Shown here: positions 16,163 through 24,909 of the stretch, one piece after another
Layout of the letters: every line of letters starts with the position of its first letter
Numbering within the stretch: position 1 is the first letter of the stretch
Assembly: GCF_014203705.1 (NCBI RefSeq)
Contig: NZ_JACHJR010000001.1
Span: 372,001-436,000, forward strand
Length of the DNA stretch: 64,000 nt
Origin: Kitasatospora gansuensis
GTDB taxonomy: Bacteria > Actinomycetota > Actinomycetes > Streptomycetales > Streptomycetaceae
Direction: 5' to 3'
Position numbers and translations under genes: made by a program
The notes under the pieces: generated by a model
Database searches by the model: none
The model's input: the letters and a program-made list of their open reading frames with translations, nothing else
What the model was told of the DNA's origin: nothing

Positions 16163-16813
16163 ATGACCATGATCCGTTCAACCCAGCCGGTGACGCCGGA
16201 CGACCTCGACCTGGCCGTTCGGCTCGCCGTCGACACCCTGCGCGCGGCGCCCGAGGCGGGCTGGGACCAGCCGGCCGGTTCGCTGGAGTGGACGTGCTGG
16301 GAGACCGCCGAGCACCTGGCCGACGACCTCTTCTCGTACGCCGCCCAGATCGGCCCGCGGACCCCGCCGCTGGAACGTGAGGTGCCGTTCAGCTGGACAC
16401 GGACGCGGGCCGGCGGCCCCGCCAACGCGATCGGCGTCGACCGTGCGGCCGGGCCCGCCGGGATGCTCCAGGTGCTGGAGACCACCGGTGCGCTGCTGGT
16501 CGCGATGGCTCGCTGCACGCCGCCGCAGGTCCGGGCGCACCACATCTTCGGCATCTCCGACCCCGAGGGCTTCACCGCCATGGGCATCGTGGAGATCCTG
16601 GCCCACACCCACGACCTGGCCGAGGGCTTCGGCCTGCCGTGGGCCCCGCCCGCCGAGCTCTGCGAACGGGTGCTGGCCCGGCTCTTCCCCGACTCCCCCG
16701 CCGACGCCGAGCCCTGGCCCGCCCTGCTCTGGTGCACCGGCCGCGGCGAGCTCCCGGGCCGTCCCCGCCTCACCAAGTGGCGCTGGAACGGCGTACCGGC
16801 CGCCGAACGCTGA
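16163..16813 (+). CDS. DinB-fold / mycothiol-dependent maleylpyruvate isomerase-like protein
   Basis: A 216-residue four-helix protein of the large actinobacterial DinB/MDMPI group. The family's metal-binding His residues appear in ETAEHLADDL near the N-terminus and in EILAHTHDLAEG in the second half, and the helix WDQPAGSLEWTCWE is typical. Members use mycothiol or act as unspecified thiol-dependent enzymes; the substrate is unknown. The ATG at 16163 follows TACGGT by only six bases and has no clear ribosome-binding site, so the mRNA may be leaderless. It stands alone, convergent with a VOC-family gene. Confidence 0.75.
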   Translation: MTMIRSTQPVTPDDLDLAVRLAVDTLRAAPEAGWDQPAGSLEWTCWETAEHLADDLFSYAAQIGPRTPPLEREVPFSWTRTRAGGPANAIGVDRAAGPAGMLQVLETTGALLVAMARCTPPQVRAHHIFGISDPEGFTAMGIVEILAHTHDLAEGFGLPWAPPAELCERVLARLFPDSPADAEPWPALLWCTGRGELPGRPRLTKWRWNGVPAAER

Positions 16814-16821
16814 CTCGCTGG

Positions 16822-17262
16822 TCAGCTCAGCTGCTCGGCCAGCGCGACGATGATTCCGCTCGGCCCGCGGAGGTAGCAGAGCAGGTAGCTGTCCTCGTAG
16901 CGCGTCACTTCGCCGACGAGTTCGGCGCCGTGCGGGCGGAGGCGGGCGAGGGTGTCCTCGAGGTCGTCGACGGCGAACATGACGCGGTGCAGGCCCAGCG
17001 TGTTCGCCGGGGTGATCTCCGGCTCGGGGGTGATCGCCTGCGGGGTGTGGTACTTCGCCAGTTCGAGCCGGCCCGGGGCGTCCGGGATCCGCATCATCGC
17101 GATCTCGGTGCGCAGGTCGTCGAGCCCGACGACGCTTGCCGCCCAGCGTCCTTCGATCGGCATCCTGCCTTCCAGCTCCATGCCGAGTTCGGTGAAGAAG
17201 GCGACGGCGGCGTCGAGGTCGTCGACGACGATGCCGACGTTGTCCATGCGCTGAATGGTCAT
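16822..17262 (-). CDS. VOC-family protein (glyoxalase/dioxygenase fold)
   Basis: A 146-residue protein made of two beta-alpha-beta-beta-beta modules, MDNVGIVVDDLDAAVAFF at the start and LGLHRVMFAVDDLEDTLARL in the second half. Such proteins bind a metal for glyoxalase, dioxygenase or epimerase chemistry, or bind drugs. The DxxDRxxF pattern and length are normal for a single-chain VOC domain. It lies between convergent and divergent neighbours with no operon partner, so its substrate is open. Confidence 0.8.
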   Translation of the reverse strand: MTIQRMDNVGIVVDDLDAAVAFFTELGMELEGRMPIEGRWAASVVGLDDLRTEIAMMRIPDAPGRLELAKYHTPQAITPEPEITPANTLGLHRVMFAVDDLEDTLARLRPHGAELVGEVTRYEDSYLLCYLRGPSGIIVALAEQLS

Positions 17263-17324
17263 GTCCTCACGATAGGGTCCGGGTACGACTCGTGACGGTC
17301 CGTGACCTGCCGTGGCGTCAGCAG

Positions 17325-17360
17325 ACCGGTGAGCCCCGCCACCAGACGGGGCCCACCGGT
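17325..17360 (-). terminator. Hairpin after the sigma factor operon
   Basis: ACCGGTGAGCCCCG (17325-17338) pairs with CGGGGCCCACCGGT (17347-17360) with one mismatch. It lies just beyond the stop at 17366 of the membrane protein gene. Confidence 0.65.
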
Positions 17361-17365
17361 TGCGG

Positions 17366-18169
17366 TCAGTGCGTCGGGCTCGGGTACAGGCTCGCCAAGG
17401 GGTTCTCGTACGGCTTGGCAGGCATGCAGTCCGGCCCCGGGGTCGTGGTCAGGCCGGCCTCGAACTCCTGGGCGTGGGTGGTCGGGGTGGTCTTCGCCAG
17501 CGGGAGGTGGACGTAGACCTGGAAGCCGGCCGGGATGGCCGAGGGACGGACGGTCAGGACGGCCTTCGGGAAAGTGGTGTCGATGTCCCAGCCGAAGAAG
17601 GCCAGCCGGTCCGCGTTGGTGCCGTTGTTCGCGGCGATCTCCGGGCCCTCCGGGTAGCTGGGGCCCGGGGCCGGCTCGGGCGCGGTGCAGCCGGGCTCGC
17701 CGGGGTAGACCCGGGTGCGGGCGCCGAACCGGTCCAGGTCGCGCTGGAGTTGGGCCGTGTCGATGGCCCTGTTCTGATCGAGCAGGGTGAGCTGGACGAG
17801 GTCGGTGCCGGTGGTCTGGAGGCTGTAGGCCACGTTGCCGACCGGCTCGGGCAGCGGGCCGGGCGTGACGCCCGCGGACGGGCTGCCGCCGGCGACGGCC
17901 GGGCCGGGGGCGGGGGCGGGGTGGTCGGCGCCGTTCACCAGGACGGCCCCGACCAGTGCGGCGGCCACGCCCACGGGAAGTGCCAGACGCAGCGTCAGGG
18001 AGCGCCGCCGGGTGGTGCGCCGGGAGTTCTCGGTCACGGTGTCCATCAGGTGTTCCTTCAGCAGGAAGTGGCGGTGACCGTCGGGCTCCGGGGCATCCGC
18101 GGCCGGCAGCAGCCGGGCCAGCTCCTCCCGCTCGACCTGCTCCGACCGGTGCCGGGGGTGGGTGCTCAT
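17366..18169 (-). CDS. Single-pass membrane protein coupled to an ECF sigma factor (probable anti-sigma or signalling partner)
   Basis: A 267-residue protein with a cytosolic N-terminus of about 55 residues, one membrane segment (about 60-80, LRLALPVGVAAALVGAVLV) and a Pro/Gly-rich linker leading to an outside domain of about 170 residues with two Cys. The ATG overlaps the stop of the sigma factor gene (ATGA), the common layout for an ECF sigma factor and its membrane partner. I do not see a zinc anti-sigma motif (HxxxCxxC), so it resembles the CU044_5270-like group that follows SigE-type factors rather than a ZAS anti-sigma factor. Role inferred from context. Confidence 0.6.
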   Translation of the reverse strand: MSTHPRHRSEQVEREELARLLPAADAPEPDGHRHFLLKEHLMDTVTENSRRTTRRRSLTLRLALPVGVAAALVGAVLVNGADHPAPAPGPAVAGGSPSAGVTPGPLPEPVGNVAYSLQTTGTDLVQLTLLDQNRAIDTAQLQRDLDRFGARTRVYPGEPGCTAPEPAPGPSYPEGPEIAANNGTNADRLAFFGWDIDTTFPKAVLTVRPSAIPAGFQVYVHLPLAKTTPTTHAQEFEAGLTTTPGPDCMPAKPYENPLASLYPSPTH

Positions 18170-18816
18170 CGGATCGTCTCCTTGGTCGACCGGACCGCGA
18201 GTGCGCGGTCACCTGTCAGCTGTCCGCTGCCGCTCCGGCGTTGCGTACTTCTTTCGGCACGCTCCCTGGCCAGCTCCTGGTCCGTGAGCTCGCGCAGCCG
18301 GGCCCGGGCCCGGGAGAGCCGGGACCGGACCGTCCCGACGGGCTTGCCGAGCGCCTCGGCGACGGCCGCGTGGTCCAGTCCCTCCCACACGTAGAGCGCG
18401 AACACCTCACGCTCGGCCGGGCGCAGCCGCTCCAACGCGGCCTTGGCGGCCATCAGTTGCTCGGCGTCGGCGATCCGGCCGGTCAGCTCGGCGGCGAAGT
18501 CGGGGACCACCTCGTGCGGCGGCAGCTTGGCCAGCGCCTTCTGGTGCCGCCGGGCGGCTCGGCGGGTGTTCCGGATGACGTTGGTGGCGATGCCCAGCAG
18601 CCAGGGCCGCAGGCTCTCGCCCTCCGGCGCCACCCCGGCCCGCAGCCGCCACGCCTCCAGGAAGGTCAGCGAGACCACGTCCTCGGCGACGGTCCGGTCC
18701 CCGGTCATCCGGGCGGCGTGCCGGTGCACCACCCGAGCGTGCTCCTCGAAGAGCTGTCCGAACGCCACCGCGTCCCCGGCCCGGATCCGGGCGCGTATCG
18801 ATATCTCCACACCCAT
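18166..18816 (-). CDS. ECF-type RNA polymerase sigma-70 factor
   Basis: A 216-residue sigma factor with region 2 (about residues 17-85, FGQLFEEHARVVHRHA to LTFLEAWR, binding the -10) and region 4 (about 135-185, LRPAEREVFALYVWEGL then GTVRSRLSRARARL, the -35 helix-turn-helix). There is an extra basic tail of about 30 residues. I chose ATG 18816 (GVEISIRARIRAGD) because the sigma fold starts there and GGACAGG lies upstream. Longer starts at ATG 18846 or GTG 18867 are possible. It probably regulates its own operon with the coupled membrane protein. Confidence 0.82.
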   Translation of the reverse strand: MGVEISIRARIRAGDAVAFGQLFEEHARVVHRHAARMTGDRTVAEDVVSLTFLEAWRLRAGVAPEGESLRPWLLGIATNVIRNTRRAARRHQKALAKLPPHEVVPDFAAELTGRIADAEQLMAAKAALERLRPAEREVFALYVWEGLDHAAVAEALGKPVGTVRSRLSRARARLRELTDQELARERAERSTQRRSGSGQLTGDRALAVRSTKETIR

Positions 18817-18998
18817 GCCTGTCCGCCCGCGCGGGGCCGTTGCCATGACCCGCGTCACGTCCGCCACCTGACGGCCCGGCAGGTCACCGGCCCGGCAGCA
18901 ACCCTGGGAACAGTCAGATTCTCCATACCGGGCACCCTAGAGCGCCTGCCAGGGAACTCATGCGAGCCCCCGTTCCGCTGTGGGGCGGAGAAATTCGC

Positions 18999-19026
18999 TT
19001 GCGCCGTCCGCTGGAGCGGCTAGGGT
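18999..19026 (+). promoter_or_regulatory. Possible promoter of the RIO kinase transcript
   Basis: TTGCGC (18999-19004), a 16-bp spacer and TAGGGT (19021-19026). It would give a transcript that contains the small upstream reading frame at 19070. Weak consensus. Confidence 0.35.
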
Positions 19027-19069
19027 GACCAGGCTGTCCGAGTCCGGAAGACCGAGGAGGTGTGTCCCG

Positions 19070-19147
19070 ATGGTTGCCGCCCAGTCGCGGCGCGCTTCTG
19101 CCTGCGCGCCATTCGCCGCCTTCTTCCGTTCTTCGCCCACCGGCTGA
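19070..19147 (+). CDS. Putative 25-residue leader peptide upstream of the RIO kinase gene
   Basis: An ATG at 19070 is preceded by GAGGAGG (19054-19060), a stronger Shine-Dalgarno than most genes here. It opens a 25-codon frame (MVAAQSRRASACAPF...) ending at TGA 19145. It is followed by a dyad (GCGTCG-TATC-CGACGC) nested inside CACCGG...CCGGTG, and then by AGGAG and the GTG start of the kinase. The layout resembles a translated leader controlling the downstream gene. It could also be a chance frame; conservation was not testable. Confidence 0.35.
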   Translation: MVAAQSRRASACAPFAAFFRSSPTG

Positions 19148-19198
19148 CGAAGCGTCGTATCCGACGCACCGGTGGGCCGCCTCCCAGGAGCCACCACA

Positions 19199-20167
19199 GT
19201 GCGCGAGCGCTTTGCCGACAGCGATTCCTTCTCCCGTATCCGCCCCAAGGGCGGCGCCCGGCGCGGACGTCGGACCGAACGGTTCGACGACTTCGAGCCC
19301 GAGCACTTCCCCGCCGACATCCTCTCTGCCGCCGATCCGTCCGGTTACGGCGCCGAATCCGCCGCCCCGGCCCCCGAGGGACCGGTCCAGGGCGACCGCT
19401 GGTCCACCTGGGATCAGTCCACCCCCACGGAGATGGGGCCGGAGCCCCGCCCTGACTGGGTGGTGACCGAACTGGCCGCCGTCGACACCGAATTGGGCAT
19501 CGTCAAGACCGGCAAGGAGGCTGACGTCTTCCTGCTGGAGCGCGGTGTGCCGGGCACCCGGCGCCGGACGCTGATGGCGGCCAAGCGTTACCGGGACGCC
19601 CAGCACCGGATGTTCCACCGCGACTCCGGCTACCTGGAGGGCCGCCAGCACAAGGAGTCCCGGGTCAGCCGGGCGATGGCCAAGCGGACCGCCTTCGGCA
19701 AGGACGCGATCGCCGGGCAGTGGGCGGCGGCCGAGTTCACGGCACTGTGCCGACTCTGGTCGGCCGGGATGGCGGTGCCGTACCCGGTGCAGATCACCGG
19801 CACCGAGATCCTGATGGAGTTCGTCGGTGACGAGGATGGTGTGGCCGCGCGGCGGCTCGCCCAGTTCGCCGCCGAGGAGGTCGACCTCGACGACCTGTGG
19901 GAGCAGCTCGGCCACAGTCTGTCGGTGCTCGCCCGGCTGGGCTACGCCCACGGCGACCTGTCGGCGTACAACATCCTGGTGCACCGGGGCCGACTGGTCA
20001 TCATCGACGTGCCGCAGATCGTGGACGTGATCGCGAACCCGCGTGGCCGCTCGTTCCTGGAGCGGGACGTGCAGAACGTCGGGGCCTGGTTCGTCGCCCG
20101 TGGTCTGCCGCAGACGCGGGTCGACGGGCTGGTCGACGTGCTGGCGTTCGACGCCCGGCTGGACTGA
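19199..20167 (+). CDS. RIO-type serine/threonine kinase-like protein
   Basis: A 322-residue atypical kinase. After a basic, low-complexity N-terminal part (about 90 residues) come the nucleotide loop TGKEADVFLLE and the Lys motif LMAAKRYRD. The catalytic loop is HGDLSAYNILV and the metal-binding IIDVPQIVD stands in place of DFG. RIO proteins in archaea and eukaryotes act on small-subunit ribosome maturation; bacterial members are poorly studied. GTG 19199 is chosen because AGGAG lies eight bases before it; an ATG frame starting nine codons earlier lacks a ribosome-binding site. A possible leader frame and hairpin precede it, and a strong terminator follows. Confidence 0.82.
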   Translation: MRERFADSDSFSRIRPKGGARRGRRTERFDDFEPEHFPADILSAADPSGYGAESAAPAPEGPVQGDRWSTWDQSTPTEMGPEPRPDWVVTELAAVDTELGIVKTGKEADVFLLERGVPGTRRRTLMAAKRYRDAQHRMFHRDSGYLEGRQHKESRVSRAMAKRTAFGKDAIAGQWAAAEFTALCRLWSAGMAVPYPVQITGTEILMEFVGDEDGVAARRLAQFAAEEVDLDDLWEQLGHSLSVLARLGYAHGDLSAYNILVHRGRLVIIDVPQIVDVIANPRGRSFLERDVQNVGAWFVARGLPQTRVDGLVDVLAFDARLD

Positions 20168-20176
20168 TCGCGCCGC

Positions 20177-20209
20177 TGCCCGGGGCTGACCTCACGTCAG
20201 CCCCGGGCA
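20177..20209 (+). terminator. Perfect 14-bp stem terminator
   Basis: TGCCCGGGGCTGAC (20177-20190) pairs with GTCAGCCCCGGGCA (20196-20209) around CTCAC, directly after the RIO kinase gene. Confidence 0.88.
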
Positions 20210-20256
20210 GCAACTGAAAGGTGATATGACGGTGCGGAGCCTGGAGGTGGTCCATC

Positions 20257-21399
20257 GTGACCCGGTACTGCGTCGACCCTGTTCGACACGAACTCATCGC
20301 CAGCTGGGGAAGCGGTGAGGGCGATCTGGCCACCCTCATCGCCGCCGTCCCGGCCGGCACCGACACCGGCGCGCTCTCCCGGCTGGCCAGTGTGCTCACG
20401 CAGCTGTCGTCGGCGGCGTGGCACACCTACACCCACTCCGTCGGCGGCGCCGACTCGCTCGAACCCGACAGCGAGGGCTGGCACCGCGAGCGGGAACGCA
20501 AGGCGTTCGAGGAGGTGGCCCAGGCCGTCGCCACCCCGCATCTGCCGCAGGGCGGTTCGATCACCGTCTCCTACAGCCCGCTGGTGGAGAACGCGAACCG
20601 CGTCGGCCGCGCCCTGCTCGCCCTCGGCCTCCCCGAGTTGACGGCGGCGGTGCGCACCGACATCGCGGCGGAACTGGCCGCGGTGGAGGCGGCCGAGCTC
20701 GGTGACCTCACCGGCCGCGCCCAGCAGGCCGTCCTGCTCAGCCGCGAGGACGCCTCCCCGGTGCAGGTCGCCGCGGCCGACCGGCTGCTGCACGCGAACC
20801 CGTTCGGCTCGGCCGCGCTCTTCTCCGACGTCGATCCGACGGCTGCGGCGGTGGCCGCCGCACACTGGCTGTACGCCGCCGCCGAGGCCGTCTCGGAGGT
20901 GTCCGGGCAGGCGCTCACCGACGTGGTCCGCGAGGCGGACAACATCGAGGCCCTGCCCTACGAGACACCCACGCTCGTACTCGAGCTGCTCGACGCGGGT
21001 GCCTCCCCGTACGACGTCGTCACCGGGCTGGTGCGGCACGCCCTGCGGGTCGCCGACGGCGTACTGCCCGACCCGGCGGCCTTCCGCGAGCAGTTGGAGG
21101 AGGCCGAGGAGCTGCTCGCCGAGTACACCGACGACGAGGAGGAGACGGACCTGCGGCTGACACCGCTCGACCCCAAGCGGCCCTCCCGCGACCTGCTCGA
21201 AGACCTCATCACCGGTATCCAGGGCTGCTGGCTCCTCCACGACGCGTACGAGGACGGGGATGAGGACGAGGAGGAGGAGGAAGACGAGCACGAGGACTTG
21301 GACGACGCGCAGGCCGAACAACAGCAGCAGCACAGCCGCGAGGCATTCCTCGCACTCGTCCGCGCCACCGCGGCACAGCACCACGACCGCCTCATCTGA
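20257..21399 (+). CDS. Conserved actinobacterial protein of unknown function with acidic tail
   Basis: A 380-residue cytosolic protein that I do not recognise. It is largely alpha-helical and rich in Ala, Glu and Asp, with no membrane segment or catalytic motif. Near the C-terminus is a run of acidic residues (DEDEEEEEDEHED) followed by a Gln stretch (AEQQQQH). The GTG start follows TGGTCC without a strong ribosome-binding site. It lies between the RIO kinase terminator and a YdcF-like gene. The acidic tail suggests protein or cation binding; no function is claimed. Confidence 0.7.
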   Translation: MTRYCVDPVRHELIASWGSGEGDLATLIAAVPAGTDTGALSRLASVLTQLSSAAWHTYTHSVGGADSLEPDSEGWHRERERKAFEEVAQAVATPHLPQGGSITVSYSPLVENANRVGRALLALGLPELTAAVRTDIAAELAAVEAAELGDLTGRAQQAVLLSREDASPVQVAAADRLLHANPFGSAALFSDVDPTAAAVAAAHWLYAAAEAVSEVSGQALTDVVREADNIEALPYETPTLVLELLDAGASPYDVVTGLVRHALRVADGVLPDPAAFREQLEEAEELLAEYTDDEEETDLRLTPLDPKRPSRDLLEDLITGIQGCWLLHDAYEDGDEDEEEEEDEHEDLDDAQAEQQQQHSREAFLALVRATAAQHHDRLI

Positions 21400-21434
21400 C
21401 CGGTCTCGGGGCTGCCCAGCCCTAGGATCGTCGG

Positions 21435-22442
21435 ATGATCGCCTACGCGCTCGCCACCCTGCTCCTGCTGCTCTTCGGGCGGAACGTCCGCCGGGACCGG
21501 CGCCGGTTCAGCAACGCCGTGCTGCTCGGGCTCGCGGTGGTCTTCTTCGCGTTGGGCGTGCTCGGTGAGCTCGACCGGATGCCGCCCGGGGTGCTGGACG
21601 CCGTGGAGGTGCTGACCCCGTTCGCTGCCGTGCTGGCCGCCGTGGCGGTGGCGGTCTGCCTGCTCGCCAACGGGGTGGTGATGGCCCGTCAGGAGGGCAG
21701 TGGGCGGCCGGCCAATCTGCTGTCGCTGGGGACCGGGCTGGCCGTGCTCGGGGTGCTCGCGCTGCTCTGGACGGCGGCCCGGGTCGACTCGACGGCGCTG
21801 CACGTGGTGGCGGGTGCGGTGCTGCTGCCCGCCGGGTACCTGGCCTTCCTGCTGCTCTGCTTCCTCGGGTACGCCTGGCTGTACGGGCGGCTGCCGGTCC
21901 GTCGCGACGTGGACTTCGTCGTCGTGCTCGGCGCCGGGCTGGTCGACGGCGACCGGGTGCCCCCGTTGCTGGCGGCCCGACTGGACCGGGCCTTCGACCT
22001 CTGCGCGGCGCAGGACGCCCGGGGCCGTCCGCCGGTGCTGGTGGTCTCCGGCGGCAAGGGCTCCGACGAGCAGTGCTCGGAGGCCGCCGCGATGGCCCGG
22101 TACCTGACGGGGCGTGGGATCCCGGCCGACCGGATCCGGCTGGAGGATCGGTCCCGGAACACCGCCGAGAACATGGAGTTCAGCGCGGCCGTGATGGCGG
22201 CCGAGCGGGAGCGGTACCGCTGCGTGGTGGTGACCAACGACTTCCACGTCCTGCGCACCGCGCTGATCACCCGCCGGGCCGGCGTCCCCGGCCAGGTGAC
22301 CGGTGCGCCGACCGCGGGCTACTACTGGCCGAGCGCCGTGCTGCGGGAGTTCGTCGCGGTATTGGTGTCGTACCCCGTCACCAACGCCTGTGCGCTCCTG
22401 CTGCTGGTGCTGCTCGGCGGCGCGGCCGGCTGGCACGACTGA
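21435..22442 (+). CDS. YdcF/SanA-like (DUF218) membrane protein
   Basis: A 335-residue protein with about four membrane segments in the first 150 residues, then a cytosol- or envelope-facing DUF218 domain (about 155-300). The domain's motifs are VVVLGAGLVDG, VVSGGKGSDE, IRLEDRSRNTAENM and VTNDFHVLRT. A final hydrophobic segment follows (LLLLVLLGGAAG). DUF218 proteins have a Rossmann-like fold and have been linked to envelope integrity (SanA, ElyC) or nucleotide-like ligands; the precise reaction is unknown. TAGGAT (21423-21428) ends six bases before the ATG, so transcription may begin at or near the start codon. Confidence 0.82.
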   Translation: MIAYALATLLLLLFGRNVRRDRRRFSNAVLLGLAVVFFALGVLGELDRMPPGVLDAVEVLTPFAAVLAAVAVAVCLLANGVVMARQEGSGRPANLLSLGTGLAVLGVLALLWTAARVDSTALHVVAGAVLLPAGYLAFLLLCFLGYAWLYGRLPVRRDVDFVVVLGAGLVDGDRVPPLLAARLDRAFDLCAAQDARGRPPVLVVSGGKGSDEQCSEAAAMARYLTGRGIPADRIRLEDRSRNTAENMEFSAAVMAAERERYRCVVVTNDFHVLRTALITRRAGVPGQVTGAPTAGYYWPSAVLREFVAVLVSYPVTNACALLLLVLLGGAAGWHD

Positions 22443-22449
22443 CGCCGGG

Positions 22450-23634
22450 TCACCCCAGCGGGGCGGTGCGGCGGATCACGTCCACGGCGTGCGCGATCTG
22501 GGCGTCCGTCAGGTCGCCGCGCGCGGTCAGCCGGAGCCGGGAGATGCCGTCGGGCACGGACGGCGGGCGGAAGCAGCCGACCGCGAGACCGGCGGTACGG
22601 CAGTCGGCGGCCCAGGCCACCGCGGCCTCGGGGCCGGGGGCGCGGACCGAGACCACGGCGGCGTCCGGGGTGCTGGCCCGCAGTCCAGCGGCGGTGAGCT
22701 GGGCCGACAGCAGCCGGGCCACCTCGCGGGCCCGCTCGGCGCGCTCCGGTTCGGCCCGCAGCAGGCGCAGCGCGGCCAGTGCCGCTCCGGCGGCGGCGGG
22801 GGCCAGGCCGGTGTCGAAGATGAAGGTCCTGGCGGTCTCGGTGAGGTGCCTGATCACCCGTCGGGGGCCGACCACCGCGCCGCCCTGCGAGCCGAGCGAC
22901 TTGGAGAGGGTGACGGTGGCGACCGTGTCGGGGGCGCCGGCCAGTCCGGCGGCGGCCACCGCGCCGCTGCCGCCGGGGCCGAGCACGCCGAGGCCGTGCG
23001 CGTCGTCGATCAGCAGCGCGGCGCCGTGCGCGCGGGCGGCGGCGGAGAGCTCGCCGACCCGGGCGGCGTTGCCGTCCACCGAGAACACCGAGTCGCTGAC
23101 CACCAGCGCGCGCGGCTGGGTCCGCGCGGCCAGCACCTCGGCGACGGCGGCCGGGTCGTCGTGCGGGGCCCGGTGCACCTGGCTGCGGGAGAGGCGGCAG
23201 CCGTCGATCAGCGAGGCGTGATTGTAGGCGTCCGAGACGATCAGCGTGTCGGGGTCGGTCAGCGCGGTCAGCGCGGCCAGGTTCGCGGCGTAGCCGGAGG
23301 AGAAGACCAGGGCAGCCTCGGCCCCGCAGAAGTCGGCCAGTTCCCGTTCGAGTTCGGTGTGCAGCGCGGTCGTCCCGGTGACCAGGCGGGAGCCGGTGGC
23401 GCCGCCGCCCCAGCGCAGGGCGGCGTCGGCGGCGGCCCGGGTCACGGCCGGGTGGCGGACCAGCCCGAGGTAGTCGTTGCCGGCCAGGTCGAGCACCGGG
23501 TCCTCGGCGGGGCGGCTGCGCAGCGTCCGGGTCAGCCCGGCGGCGGCCCGCAGGTCGGCGGCCTGGTCCAGCCAGTCGAAGACGGCGGCGGGAGCCAGCG
23601 GCTCGGCGGTGACGGGCGCAGCGGAGTTGACCAT
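22450..23634 (-). CDS. bioF: 8-amino-7-oxononanoate synthase-like enzyme (alpha-oxoamine synthase)
   Basis: A 394-residue fold-type I PLP enzyme that condenses an acyl-CoA or acyl-ACP with an amino acid; in biotin synthesis this is pimeloyl-thioester plus alanine. PLP signatures are present: AGNDYLGL, GGATGSRLVTGT, the DDAHGLGVLG aspartate motif, and the Schiff-base lysine K245 in TLSKSLGSQGG. Length fits BioF. ATG 23634 is the first start consistent with the family N-terminus. No other biotin gene lies in the window, so another alpha-oxoamine role is possible, though the HG and SK motifs fit BioF well. Confidence 0.8.
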   Translation of the reverse strand: MVNSAAPVTAEPLAPAAVFDWLDQAADLRAAAGLTRTLRSRPAEDPVLDLAGNDYLGLVRHPAVTRAAADAALRWGGGATGSRLVTGTTALHTELERELADFCGAEAALVFSSGYAANLAALTALTDPDTLIVSDAYNHASLIDGCRLSRSQVHRAPHDDPAAVAEVLAARTQPRALVVSDSVFSVDGNAARVGELSAAARAHGAALLIDDAHGLGVLGPGGSGAVAAAGLAGAPDTVATVTLSKSLGSQGGAVVGPRRVIRHLTETARTFIFDTGLAPAAAGAALAALRLLRAEPERAERAREVARLLSAQLTAAGLRASTPDAAVVSVRAPGPEAAVAWAADCRTAGLAVGCFRPPSVPDGISRLRLTARGDLTDAQIAHAVDVIRRTAPLG

Positions 23635-23749
23635 GGCTCGCACTCTGTCATCCGCCCCGCCGGTCGGGCAACGGTCCGGTACGGCCCCGATTGCCCGGCA
23701 GGCGGCTGTGACCTGCGGATTCACCGCTCCCGGCGGTGCGCCGTGTGGC

Positions 23750-24733
23750 TCAGTTCACCCGCACCACGAGCTTGCCGAACCGGTGGCCGTGTTCGAGGTC
23801 GGTGTGGGCGTCCCTGATCTCGTCCAGCCGGTAGACGTGGGTCGGGCCGACGCCGATCTCCCCGGCGGCGATCCGGTCCAGGTAGCGCTGCAGCACCTCG
23901 GGCGGCAGGTCGGCGGCCTCGCCGGAGTAGGCGGCCAGCCGGACACCGCGCGGCAGGTAGCCGATGGGGTAGAAGTCGGGCACGGTCCACTGGTTGGAGA
24001 GCATCCCGGTGAAGCAGACGGTGCCGTGCACCCGGGCCGCCGCCAGGGTGTCCGGCAGGGTCGGGGTGCCGACCAGTTCGAGCGCCGCGTCCACCCCGTC
24101 CGGGAGGATCGCCCGGACCTGCTCGGCCACCTTGCCGTCGTCCACCAGCGGGTGGTCGACGCCGTGCCCGGCCAGCGCGCCGAGCCGGTCGGGGTTGCGG
24201 GTGGTGGACAGCACGGTGGCGCCGAGGTCCTTGGCCAGGGTGGCCGCGACCAGGCCGAGCGCCGAGGTGCCGCCCCGGATCAGCAGCGACTGACCCGGTG
24301 TCAGGTCGAGCCCGACGGTGAGCGAGCCGTACGCGGTCTGCAGGGTCTCCGGGACGGCGCCCAGCACCTCCCAGGGCAGCCCGGAGGCGAACGGGACGAC
24401 CTGCTCGCGCGGCACCACCGTGTACTCGGCGTACCCGCCGTCGAAGGTCCGGCCCATGCCGCCCATCATCGTCACCACCTGCTGCCCGGGGCGCAGCACG
24501 CCGTCCGGGTCCAGGTCCACCGTGCCGGTGGCCTCGATGCCGGGCACCCGGGGGAAGGTCACGCCCTCGGCCAGGCCGAGCCGGGTGTGCAGCTCGGAGC
24601 GGTTCAGCCCGAACGCCTCCACCTTGATCCGCACCCAGCCGGGCGCGGGCTCCGGCTTCGGCAGCCGGACCACGCTCAGCTGCTCCACCGGCCCCGGCGC
24701 CGCCAGCACCACGGCCCGCATCGTGCCGTCCAT
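23750..24733 (-). CDS. Zinc-less medium-chain (MDR) quinone-oxidoreductase-like dehydrogenase
   Basis: A 327-residue NADPH-dependent oxidoreductase. The N-terminal GroES-like domain begins MRAVVLAAPGPVEQL and carries GLNRSELHTRLG, typical of zinc-free quinone oxidoreductases. The Rossmann domain has the nucleotide loop GGTSALGLVAATLAKDLG. The cysteine cluster of the structural zinc lobe is absent. ATG 24733 is chosen because GGAGAA lies five bases upstream. It is divergent from the APC permease gene; no functional link is evident. Substrate unknown. Confidence 0.82.
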   Translation of the reverse strand: MDGTMRAVVLAAPGPVEQLSVVRLPKPEPAPGWVRIKVEAFGLNRSELHTRLGLAEGVTFPRVPGIEATGTVDLDPDGVLRPGQQVVTMMGGMGRTFDGGYAEYTVVPREQVVPFASGLPWEVLGAVPETLQTAYGSLTVGLDLTPGQSLLIRGGTSALGLVAATLAKDLGATVLSTTRNPDRLGALAGHGVDHPLVDDGKVAEQVRAILPDGVDAALELVGTPTLPDTLAAARVHGTVCFTGMLSNQWTVPDFYPIGYLPRGVRLAAYSGEAADLPPEVLQRYLDRIAAGEIGVGPTHVYRLDEIRDAHTDLEHGHRFGKLVVRVN

Positions 24734-24909
24734 CGCGTTCTCCTTCGTCGTCCCGTTTCGCTGCCGCAGGCACAACCTTCCGGCAGCGGGCGCGTGTTCC
24801 TGCTACACCCCCGCCGATGCACCGCCGCACGGGTGGTTCCGCGCGGTTCGGGGCCCGGGTCCGTGACTTCGTGGCCGCGCCGTGGTGATCATCGTTCCAG
24901 GGAGGCCCA

